This document shows, piece after piece, positions 1 to 4,895 of a stretch of DNA of 5,000 bases. A model generated the notes under the pieces. The model was not told where the DNA came from and made no database searches. It saw only the letters and a program-made list of their open reading frames with translations. Position numbers and translations under genes: made by a program. How positions within the stretch are numbered: position 1 is the first letter of the stretch; every line of letters starts with the position of its first letter. Source of the DNA: Betaproteobacteria bacterium (GTDB lineage: Bacteria; Pseudomonadota; Gammaproteobacteria; Burkholderiales; UBA9220); NCBI GenBank assembly GCA_003519965.1, contig DOVS01000277.1, positions 1-5,000 on the forward strand. Reading direction: 5' to 3'.

Positions 1-658
1 AGAATTCGACGATGCGCAACTGTTGGCGGATGTCGCGGAAGACGCCGGCGAAGCCGGGGTCGCACAGGAAATCGTGCGTTCCGATCGACAAGGCGTCCGC
101 CAGCATGCGCTCGCTTTGACGGAAATGGGCGCACTGTAATTCGGCGATGGCTTGGTTTAAGCGCGCGGTTGCATCGCTCTCGTGCTTCATGATGAAGCGG
201 TCGATAATTCCCTGATTGAACGCCTTCACCGCGATTTTCTCGTCCGCCTTGCCGGTGAGCAGTAGTTTCTTCACCGCCGGACTTTTGATATTGCGGCAAA
301 ACGCCAGGCCATCGATTTCCGGCATGTCGAAATCCACCACCGCCACGGCGATCTGGCCGAAGCGGCGCTCGTTATGCACTTCGCGGTGAATTTTGTCCAG
401 GTGCAGGTCGATGGCGTGGCGCCACAGCGGCTGCGCGCCGGTATCGCCGCCCAGGGAAAAATAGCGCCGGGCCGCGGGCGCGCCGCTGGCCGGGGCGTTG
501 ATTTCCAACAGCGCGTCCAAGGGGGAGCTGTGGAGACGGTAAGCCAGGCCGCCGGAAAGCTGCAAGCTCAGGTTGGCGAGAAAAGCGGCGTTGTCGTCGA
601 CGAACAGCACCGTGGTCGGGTAATAAAAAGGTGGAATGTAGTCAGGCGTCATTGTCAT
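1..658 (-). CDS. Response regulator with receiver domain, LqsR-like partner of the adjacent kinase (partial, 3' end off the left edge)
   Basis: Reading leftward from 658, 219 codons stay open to the window edge. A receiver (CheY-like) domain is visible: a hydrophobic strand ending in the acidic pair D21-D22 (VLFVDDN), the phospho-acceptor D109 in VVDFDMPEIDG, the switch threonine T135 (LLLTGK) and the conserved lysine K158 (FIMKHE). From D22 to D109 is 87 residues, whereas CheY has about 44, so roughly 43 residues (about 50-100) are inserted between the first acidic cluster and the phosphorylation site. The output domain is not visible beyond residue 219. The start overlaps the kinase stop codon (642-644); two in-frame ATGs (658 and 652) are possible and neither has a clear ribosome site, which suggests translation coupled to the kinase. 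Inferred role: receives phosphate from the kinase upstream. The LqsR assignment rests on its partner, not on recognised sequence identity. Confidence 0.88.
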   Translation of the reverse strand, partial: MTMTPDYIPPFYYPTTVLFVDDNAAFLANLSLQLSGGLAYRLHSSPLDALLEINAPASGAPAARRYFSLGGDTGAQPLWRHAIDLHLDKIHREVHNERRFGQIAVAVVDFDMPEIDGLAFCRNIKSPAVKKLLLTGKADEKIAVKAFNQGIIDRFIMKHESDATARLNQAIAELQCAHFRQSERMLADALSIGTHDFLCDPGFAGVFRDIRQQLRIVEF

Positions 659-1976
659 CGGGAGGCGGCAGCGGGAAAGTTATGACGAATTCAGTATATT
701 CGCCCCACCGGGAATGGCAAGCGATGGCGCCGCCGAAGCTGTCGACCACCGTTCGGCAAAAGGCGAGGCCGATACCTACGCCGGGCCCGGGGGCGGCGCC
801 CGGCGACCAGGAATAAAAGCGGGTGAAAATATGCGGCAGCACATGGGCGGGGATGCCCGCGCCGGTGTCGCGGAACACCAATTGGTTGGCCGTTGCGCCG
901 GGTTCCAGGCGGATCTGGATATTGCCCACGCCCGCCTTGGCGATGTAGTAGAGCGCGTTTTTCAGTAAGTTGAACAGTACGTGGGTCATGAGCAGGTCCG
1001 ACCCATGGAAGCGGAAATCCCCGTCGGCATCCCAGTGGACTAACCGCCGTTGTACCGCTGGGGCGAAAGGATAGCGGGCCAGCGCAGCGTCCACGCAGCG
1101 GGCCATAGAGTAGTTGGCGAAGCCGTCCGGGCAGCGGCCGGTGGGGCGGGCGTTTATTAACAGCATATCGATGACGGTGTTGGAATACACAGCTTCCGCT
1201 TCTATTCGCTCCAGCACCCCGGCCATGGCGTCCAGGTGGGCCTTGCGCACCGGCGTTACCGGCAGCCCCTGGGCGCGCGCCAACTGGTAGGCCTCCAGTA
1301 GGGCTGGGAGATAACGGCGCAGCCCCGCCGCGCCGCTTTTCATCCCCAGCAAGGGGGTGCGCAGTTCGTGGGCGATGTTGCTGGCGGTGGCGAGCATGGC
1401 GCGGAGTTTTTCCTGTTTCACGATTTCTGCGCTGAAATTCAATAGGGTTATGCTAACGATGGCGAAGAGATAGATGGAAATATCGGCAAGATAAATATGA
1501 GGGAGATGGATAATCGGGGTAGTGAACACATAGGCAAACCAAGCCAAGGTTGTACCTAGCAGCAACATAATGACTACGTTTAGCCAGTCCATCAGCAGGG
1601 CCATTAAAAAAATAGCAACTAAAGTGGCCATTTGCCAAACAGCAGAACCGTCGTTCTTAAATAACATGAAGGTGAAGAAAAACGGTAGGGCGTAAAAAAC
1701 GGAAAAATACCAATAAACAGGCAGTAGCCGGCGTAAACGCGGAGGCCAGTAGTTGATGAATATTAGTGGCAAGAACAAGGCGCAGCCAAAAAGCCGGAGG
1801 GAAAGATTTTCGTAGGGCTGGGGAATCAAGTAATGCCAAACGAAATAATAGAGAGGGAAGCCAACAACACCAACGGCCCCGAGGGCGGGCATTTTAGGTT
1901 TGGAATACAGCACACTGCGCAGTACAGAATCATGCATTTTTGCAAAAATAGGACGGATAAATTGGTTTGTCACCAT
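642..1976 (-). CDS. CqsS/LqsS-type membrane sensor histidine kinase (putative alpha-hydroxyketone quorum-sensing receptor)
   Basis: This 444-residue protein has six predicted membrane helices (about residues 31-51, 60-77, 85-106, 113-131, 132-152, 161-181) joined to a cytoplasmic kinase. The kinase shows the H box with phospho-acceptor H203 (SNIAHELRTPLLGMK), the N box (LFNLLKNALYY, N336/N340), the G1 box with D370 (FRDTGAGIP), an F box (IFTRFYSW) and the G2 box (GPGVGIGLAFCR, 397-408). The sensor part carries GFPLYYFVW and PQPYENLSLR, which match what I remember of Vibrio CqsS (GFPAYYFIW, PQSYENLGLR). CqsS and LqsS bind alpha-hydroxyketone autoinducers (CAI-1, LAI-1). As in LqsS, no receiver domain is fused to the C terminus; a separate regulator overlaps the 3' end. 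The ATG at 1976 gives the longest protein but has no ribosome site. An internal ATG at 1937 (Met14) would align better with the CqsS N terminus. The repeat cluster upstream ends 5 bp before the 1976 start. Ligand identity is inference. Confidence 0.93.
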   Translation of the reverse strand: MVTNQFIRPIFAKMHDSVLRSVLYSKPKMPALGAVGVVGFPLYYFVWHYLIPQPYENLSLRLFGCALFLPLIFINYWPPRLRRLLPVYWYFSVFYALPFFFTFMLFKNDGSAVWQMATLVAIFLMALLMDWLNVVIMLLLGTTLAWFAYVFTTPIIHLPHIYLADISIYLFAIVSITLLNFSAEIVKQEKLRAMLATASNIAHELRTPLLGMKSGAAGLRRYLPALLEAYQLARAQGLPVTPVRKAHLDAMAGVLERIEAEAVYSNTVIDMLLINARPTGRCPDGFANYSMARCVDAALARYPFAPAVQRRLVHWDADGDFRFHGSDLLMTHVLFNLLKNALYYIAKAGVGNIQIRLEPGATANQLVFRDTGAGIPAHVLPHIFTRFYSWSPGAAPGPGVGIGLAFCRTVVDSFGGAIACHSRWGEYTEFVITFPLPPPDDNDA

Positions 1977-1981
1977 AATTT

Positions 1982-2035
1982 AATCAATGCAAATCTAATG
2001 GGGTCACACAAATCAATGGCAAATCAATGGGGTCA
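1982..2035. repeat. Imperfect tandem repeat, two units of about 25 bp
   Basis: Unit 1 (1982-2006) and unit 2 (2011-2035) share the order aatcaatg, caaatc, aatggggtca, differing only by one inserted base in each. Unit 2 runs into the 36-bp repeat that follows. Unit 1 is therefore a diverged third copy of the AATGGGGTCA core. It ends five bases from the kinase start codon on the other strand. Confidence 0.75.
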
Positions 2036-2057
2036 GACTCGATTGATATTTGATTAA
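2022..2057 (+). repeat. RAYT-associated 36-bp repeat, outer copy
   Basis: This matches 2166-2201 at 35 of 36 positions (only 2051 t versus 2195 c differs). It contains the core TGGGGTCAGACTCGATTGAT, in which ATCAAT and ATTGAT form a 6-bp inverted repeat around a 13-base loop. Short GGGGTCAGA-type motifs of this kind often flank transposases of the RAYT group; that link is from memory. Confidence 0.85.
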
Positions 2058-2165
2058 TGAACCAATAAGGACAGCCTGAGCTACCTTGTTTTTCTGGACA
2101 CCTTTGAAGGTAGGCAATGTGAACGAAGGTGTCAAACGAAAATCAACGAAATCAAGAATAACAGG
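2058..2165. other. Spacer between the two repeat copies, with an 8-bp inverted repeat
   Basis: No convincing gene is seen. GACACCTT (2097-2104) and AAGGTGTC (2126-2133) form a perfect 8-bp inverted repeat. A smaller cctt-tg-aagg palindrome lies at 2101-2110, sharing its left arm. The TGGACACCTT / AAGGTGTC pattern resembles the leader just before orfA in some IS3-family elements, so this may be a decayed IS end trapped between the repeat copies. No start codon or transposase remnant was recognised, so the origin is unproven. Confidence 0.35.
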
Positions 2166-2201
2166 AATCAATGGGGTCAGACTCGATTGATATTCGATTA
2201 A
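2166..2201 (+). repeat. RAYT-associated 36-bp repeat, inner copy (left inverted repeat of the element)
   Basis: This is the second copy of the 36-bp repeat, 144 bp downstream of the first and 42 bp before the transposase start. Its bases 2169-2189 match, in inverse orientation, the sequence across the transposase stop codon (2942-2962) at 18 of 21 positions. It also contains the -35 hexamer TTGATA of the transposase promoter. Confidence 0.88.
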
Positions 2202-2215
2202 ATACGCCCTATAGT
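2187..2215 (+). promoter_or_regulatory. Sigma-70-like promoter for the RAYT gene
   Basis: The -35 box TTGATA (2187-2192) and -10 box TATAGT (2210-2215) each match the consensus at five of six positions and lie exactly 17 bases apart. Transcription would start near 2222, about 20 bases before the transposase ATG. The -35 box lies inside the repeat, the -10 box outside it. Confidence 0.6.
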
Positions 2216-2243
2216 TTTATTTTGCTCAAACTGGAGAGCGAGC

Positions 2244-2954
2244 ATGGCGCGGTTACCGAGATTTGCGATTGCTGGCCAACCGCAGCATGTCATATTGCGC
2301 GGCAACAATCGCACAGAGATATTCCGCACTGACGCGGATTACCGCTTTTATCGTGAAAAGTTGCAGTTGGCCTGCGACAAATACGGCTGCGATATTCATG
2401 CCTATGTATTAATGACCAACCATGTCCATTTGCTCATCACGCCGAGCGAAGAGCAGAGCCTGCCTAAAGCGATGCAGATGCTGGGGCGTTACTATGTGCA
2501 GCACTATAATTACAGTTACCAACGCACCGGCACATTATGGGAAGGCCGATACAAGGCCACCCTGATCGATACTGAAGCCTATCTGCTGACCTGTATGCGC
2601 TACATTGAGTTGAATCCGGTGCGGGCGGGCATGGTATCGCACCCGTCTGACTATCCATGGTCAAGCTATCATCAAAACGCTCTGGGTCGCCCCGATCATT
2701 TAGTCGCCCCGCATCTTGAATATCGCCGCCTGGGCAAGACGGATAAGGAGCGCCAGGCTGCGTATCGCCAGCTATTCAAACATCATATTTCCGAGCGCAG
2801 CGTCAGCGAAATCAGGGAGGCGACCAATAAAGCCTGGGTGTTGGGAACCGATCGATTTAAGCGACGGGTTCAGAAGCAATTAGAGAGACGCGTTGAACCG
2901 GAAGCCAGAGGCGGGGATAGGAAATCAGCGCAATTCAGACGCAATCGCGGCTGA
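2244..2954 (+). CDS. REP-associated tyrosine transposase (RAYT, Y1/HUH family)
   Basis: A 236-residue protein of the Y1 transposase superfamily (IS200-like), which cuts and joins single-stranded DNA through a 5'-phosphotyrosine. The N terminus MARLPRFAIAGQPQHVILRG is typical of the RAYT group. The metal-binding histidines are H60 and H62 (TNHVHLLI). The catalytic tyrosine is probably Y84 in GRYYVQHYN (Y83 is adjacent). The later conserved blocks GTLWEGRYKATLID (96-109) and CMRYIELNPVRAGMVSHPSDYPWSSY (117-142) are intact, and no frameshift is seen. The basic tail (about 200-236) fits DNA binding. ATG 2244 is preceded by GGAGAG (2233-2238) at five bases. The last codons and stop lie inside the inverted repeat at 2942-2962. 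Expected role: acting on the neighbouring repeats rather than serving the host genes around it. Confidence 0.94.
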   Translation: MARLPRFAIAGQPQHVILRGNNRTEIFRTDADYRFYREKLQLACDKYGCDIHAYVLMTNHVHLLITPSEEQSLPKAMQMLGRYYVQHYNYSYQRTGTLWEGRYKATLIDTEAYLLTCMRYIELNPVRAGMVSHPSDYPWSSYHQNALGRPDHLVAPHLEYRRLGKTDKERQAAYRQLFKHHISERSVSEIREATNKAWVLGTDRFKRRVQKQLERRVEPEARGGDRKSAQFRRNRG

Positions 2955-2962
2955 TCCCATTG
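2942..2962 (-). repeat. Inverted copy of the RAYT repeat core across the stop codon
   Basis: Read on the minus strand this matches 2169-2189 at 18 of 21 positions, beginning CAATGGGATCAG against CAATGGGGTCAG. It encodes the final residues and TGA stop of the transposase. Similarity ends sharply on both sides, so it looks like the right boundary of the unit. Confidence 0.7.
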
Positions 2963-3284
2963 GTTGTGCCATTAGTTGGATAATCACGGATTTCTATCGA
3001 TTAGGTGCGAAGCGGCGCCAATATTTTCTGGGGCGGTTAAGTCGTCATGGCGAAGGGTGGCTCCATTGTCTGTCGCGTAATTCGGGTGGATGTCCCGCGC
3101 GATTCGTTCGCCGCTATGTCATGAAGAAACAGGCGCGGTTCGCTAGCAATCGGAGGGACGGCCGGTGGAGATTGGCGGCCGACGCCGCCATGGGGCGGCC
3201 TACCCGCTTGACGCGGGCTGGCTAATGGGTGTTCCCTATGGGGCTTTTGGATTTGTTCACTTTATTTTTTACAGAGGGATGTCA
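2963..3284. other. Non-coding stretch between the RAYT gene and the methyltransferase
   Basis: No gene is supported here. Open frames cross it, but they give arginine-rich, low-quality translations without motifs. Its notable content is the GC-rich hairpin cluster at 3174-3217, followed by an AT-rich run (3245-3270) just before the methyltransferase ribosome site, where a weak promoter may lie. Confidence 0.6.
3174..3217. repeat. REP-like GC-rich hairpin cluster with alternative pairings
   Basis: Three six-base arms spaced ten bases apart read GGCGGC (3174-3179), GCCGCC (3184-3189) and GGCGGC (3194-3199), so the middle arm can pair with either neighbour. A further hairpin CCCGC-ttgac-GCGGG follows at 3203-3217. 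On the minus strand GTAG directly precedes GCCGCC, the layout of classic REP sequences (GTAG plus palindrome). No T run follows, so a standard terminator is unlikely. Confidence 0.5.
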
Positions 3285-4034
3285 ATGGCTTCGGCCCCAT
3301 GTACGCATCACGATTCGGCCGCGAACCCTGCCGATAGGCACCGGCAGTACAAGCCGGTGGTCGCCGCGTTGCTGAACGAGCAGCGGCCCCGAACTATTTT
3401 GGATATTGGCGCTGGCGACGGCTGGCTCAGGCAGCGACTGGACTATTCTCCAGAGATCGACGCGGCGGACTGGAGCGGCCAGCCGCTGCCTGGCTACAGA
3501 AACGTCTACCATGCCGACCTAAATACAGAGGCGCCTGGCGAGCCTGCCGCCTATGACTGCGTTGTCTGTTGCGAGGTGATTGCCTACCTGGCTAACCCCG
3601 GATTACTCCTGTCCGGCGTCAATAGGCTGCTGCGGCCAGGAGGGCGGCTGGTGTTGTCCACTCCTAACTGCTGGTATGCCCAGTCGCGGCTGCAATTTCT
3701 GCTTAAGGGGTTTTTCCCCAGCTTTCCCAGCTTGGTGGGCCGGCTGGCCTGGGGAACCCATATGCACCTGATTCCCTGGAGTTTCCCGCAGCTCTACCAG
3801 TTCATGACGCTGTATGGATTTTCCGAGGTGACGCTGCACGATGTACCCGAAGCCCGTCCCAAACATTGGCTGGAATGGCTGATTGGCGCGCCCACGCTGC
3901 TATATGGCCGGTGGCGGCTGTTCTCGGCCAAGACCGAGGAGGAGCGGCGTTACTGGAAACATGCCGGTTCACGTCAGTCCATCCTCGGCCGCCGGCTGGT
4001 GGTGACTGCGGTCAAGCAGGACGCCGCCCCATGA
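3285..4034 (+). CDS. Class I SAM-dependent methyltransferase (Methyltransf_11/23-like)
   Basis: A 249-residue soluble protein. Motif I, which binds S-adenosylmethionine, is ILDIGAGDGWL (38-48). The acidic residue after the second strand probably lies in IDAADWSG (58-65). The post-motif segment YDCVVCCEVIAYLANP (90-105) and LLRPGGRLVLSTPN (115-128) are typical of small-molecule methyltransferases of this superfamily. The C-terminal third (SFPQLYQFMTLYGF, 166-179) fits the usual lid or substrate region. The substrate cannot be told. ATG 3285 is chosen because GAGGG (3274-3278) lies six bases upstream; the ATG at 3279 is too close to that site, and the frame further upstream runs through the hairpin cluster. 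It stands alone between a transposase and an unrelated gene, so context gives no pathway. Confidence 0.9.
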   Translation: MASAPCTHHDSAANPADRHRQYKPVVAALLNEQRPRTILDIGAGDGWLRQRLDYSPEIDAADWSGQPLPGYRNVYHADLNTEAPGEPAAYDCVVCCEVIAYLANPGLLLSGVNRLLRPGGRLVLSTPNCWYAQSRLQFLLKGFFPSFPSLVGRLAWGTHMHLIPWSFPQLYQFMTLYGFSEVTLHDVPEARPKHWLEWLIGAPTLLYGRWRLFSAKTEEERRYWKHAGSRQSILGRRLVVTAVKQDAAP

Positions 4035-4168
4035 GAAGCTTTTCCGCCGAGCGGCGCGGTGTCTGGGGCGGGCGGCAACGTTAGCTTATTAGAGAAACGA
4101 AAATAAATGGAATCGGAATAGAGAAAAAGCCATGGTTTCCTGCGAGGCTTTGCCAAGTGTCTCCTTTC
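4035..4168. other. Intergenic region after the methyltransferase
   Basis: A short CGCCG-ag-CGGCG hairpin (4045-4056) follows the stop codon but lacks a T run, so it is a doubtful terminator. Beyond 4080 the sequence becomes AT-rich and shows no gene. Confidence 0.45.
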
Positions 4169-4210
4169 AAGAGCCGAATAAGGGAATATTCCATGAATAA
4201 AAAGGCTCTT
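4169..4210 (+). promoter_or_regulatory. Stem-loop enclosing a ribosome site and start codon
   Basis: AAGAGCC (4169-4175) and GGCTCTT (4204-4210) form a perfect 7-bp stem. The loop holds a purine-rich ribosome-site-like run AAGGGAA (4180-4186), the 10-bp palindrome GGAATATTCC (4183-4192) and an ATG at 4193. No T run follows, which argues against a terminator. It could be a translation control element or an operator; the sequence alone cannot decide. Confidence 0.35.
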
Positions 4211-4264
4211 CTTCGTTGCGGATGGATTAGATTCGTTTTTGATCTAGAGTCAGGTGTTATTTAG
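4193..4264 (+). CDS. Possible 23-residue small ORF or leader peptide
   Basis: ATG 4193 has a good ribosome site (AAGGGA, 4180-4185, seven bases away) and encodes MNKKALLRCGWIRFVFDLES followed by GVI and TAG. It begins with two lysines and a hydrophobic stretch broken by charged residues. No double-glycine motif of C39 substrates is present. It lies 24 bp upstream of the C39-like gene, so it may be a leader peptide, but chance is quite possible. Confidence 0.22.
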   Translation: MNKKALLRCGWIRFVFDLESGVI

Positions 4265-4288
4265 GATGTCTATTTCATATTGGGCATC

Positions 4289-4735
4289 ATGATGAAGCCA
4301 GTTGTTCAGCTAGAGCCTACAGGTTGCGGCATAGCGAGCGCCGCCGCGATTGCGGGCCTGACCTATGTTCAGGCGAAGGAGATCGCCAGTGCTCTGGATA
4401 TCGCAGCGCAAGACGAGCGGTTGTGGTCAGAGACTAATCATATGCGCATGCTCCTAGAGCATATGGGCGTGAAGCTGGGGAACGCTGAGCAGCCTTTCCA
4501 GTCATGGAAGTCGTTACCCGATCTCGCTCTGCTATCGATTAAGTGGCGTCTTGAGAATGGACGACCGTTTTGGCACTGGGTCGTATTTGTGCGCGATCTT
4601 AAAGGTGCAAGCGTACTCGACCCGAAAAAGAGCTTGCGGCGTCACGTAAGAACAGATTTCTGGCGCATGAAACCGAAATGGTTTATCCCGGTCATTAACG
4701 CCCAATCCATCATTTCACCGGACGTTACGCGATGA
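4289..4735 (+). CDS. Stand-alone C39-like papain-fold protein (putative cysteine peptidase)
   Basis: A 148-residue protein without membrane segments. The N-terminal block VVQLEPTGCGIASAAA places Q7 six residues before C13, as in C39 peptidases (Q-x5-C-G-x-A), where the glutamine forms the oxyanion hole and the cysteine is the nucleophile. H96 in FWHWVVFVRD and D111 in VLDPKK fit the remaining catalytic residues. The acidic residue usual just before the cysteine is glycine here. C39 domains normally sit at the N terminus of bacteriocin ABC exporters and cleave double-glycine leaders; this one is free-standing and its substrate is unknown. The start is ATG 4289 or 4292, both with only a weak GGG upstream; an in-frame TTG at 4280 is less likely. 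The stop overlaps an ATG at 4732, and a broken membrane-protein gene follows, so both probably formed one transcript. Confidence 0.82.
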   Translation: MMKPVVQLEPTGCGIASAAAIAGLTYVQAKEIASALDIAAQDERLWSETNHMRMLLEHMGVKLGNAEQPFQSWKSLPDLALLSIKWRLENGRPFWHWVVFVRDLKGASVLDPKKSLRRHVRTDFWRMKPKWFIPVINAQSIISPDVTR

Positions 4736-4785
4736 GGCCGCGCACCGCCGATGAATTCAAACGTTGGCGGCTAAGGGGAAGAGGT

Positions 4786-4848
4786 ATGGAGGCATTGAGC
4801 AATCCATTTAGAAAAGCAGGGATTATTCTACTTATTCTTGGAAGTTGA
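4786..4848 (+). pseudogene. Small membrane-protein gene truncated by IS insertion (5' fragment)
   Basis: From ATG 4786, with a purine-rich ribosome site AAGGGGAA (4773-4780), the frame encodes MEALSNPFRKAGIILLILGS and then stops. The last host codon ends at 4845, and the TGA stop is the first three bases of the insertion sequence. The fragment has a polar start, then KAGIILLILG, the beginning of a membrane helix that is cut short. The frame is also open from an ATG at 4732 that overlaps the C39-like stop, giving 38 residues, but the 4786 start has the ribosome site. The rest of the gene should lie beyond the IS. Its family is not firmly recognised; short NPF-KAGI membrane proteins of unknown function are a possible match. 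Confidence 0.6.
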
Positions 4849-4868
4849 ACCGCCCCGACTTTACTGGA

Positions 4869-4895
4869 GACTCTATTTCTTGAGAGGATAGAGTC
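4869..4895 (+). promoter_or_regulatory. Hairpin holding the orfA ribosome site in its loop
   Basis: GACTCTAT (4869-4876) and ATAGAGTC (4888-4895) form a perfect 8-bp stem around an 11-base loop that contains most of the ribosome site GAGAGG (4882-4887). The stem ends right at the orfA ATG. In other IS elements such structures limit transposase translation from outside transcripts; that role is inferred here. Confidence 0.55.

Larger units (their letters stand above)
2169..2962 (+). mobile_element. Candidate RAYT unit bounded by imperfect 21-bp inverted repeats
   Basis: The outermost matching bases of the inner upstream repeat and of the inverted copy at the 3' end of the gene enclose 794 bp with a single transposase gene. 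RAYTs are usually described as domesticated or single-copy relatives of IS200/IS605 transposases that act on palindromic REP-type repeats. Boundaries are inferred from the repeats; the extra copy at 2022-2057 could mark a larger unit or an older insertion. Whether it still moves cannot be told from one copy. Confidence 0.55.

Noticed and set aside
374..968. Plus-strand open frames across the regulator and kinase genes
   Set aside because: They lie opposite the clear minus-strand genes, and their translations are rich in Arg, Gly and Ala with no domain; they are shadows of GC-rich coding DNA.
2107..2135. Minus-strand TTGACA (2130-2135) as a kinase promoter
   Set aside because: The -35 is perfect, but the sequence 17 bases on is TACCTT, only three of six matches; not enough to call a promoter.
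2893..3225. A 110-codon frame overlapping the RAYT 3' end
   Set aside because: It starts inside the transposase in another frame, runs through the hairpin cluster, and shows no motif or ribosome site.
3165..3284. Upstream extension of the methyltransferase by 40 codons
   Set aside because: The extension is encoded by the GC-rich hairpins and an AT-rich run; the ribosome site GAGGG fits the ATG at 3285.
4031..4084. 17-codon ORF overlapping the methyltransferase stop by ATGA
   Set aside because: The GC-rich, arginine-rich product has no recognisable feature and no ribosome site of its own.
4266..4292. Eight-codon ORF ending in an overlap with the C39-like start
   Set aside because: It is very short, its AGGA is too close to the ATG, and an overlap of this kind is easily due to chance.
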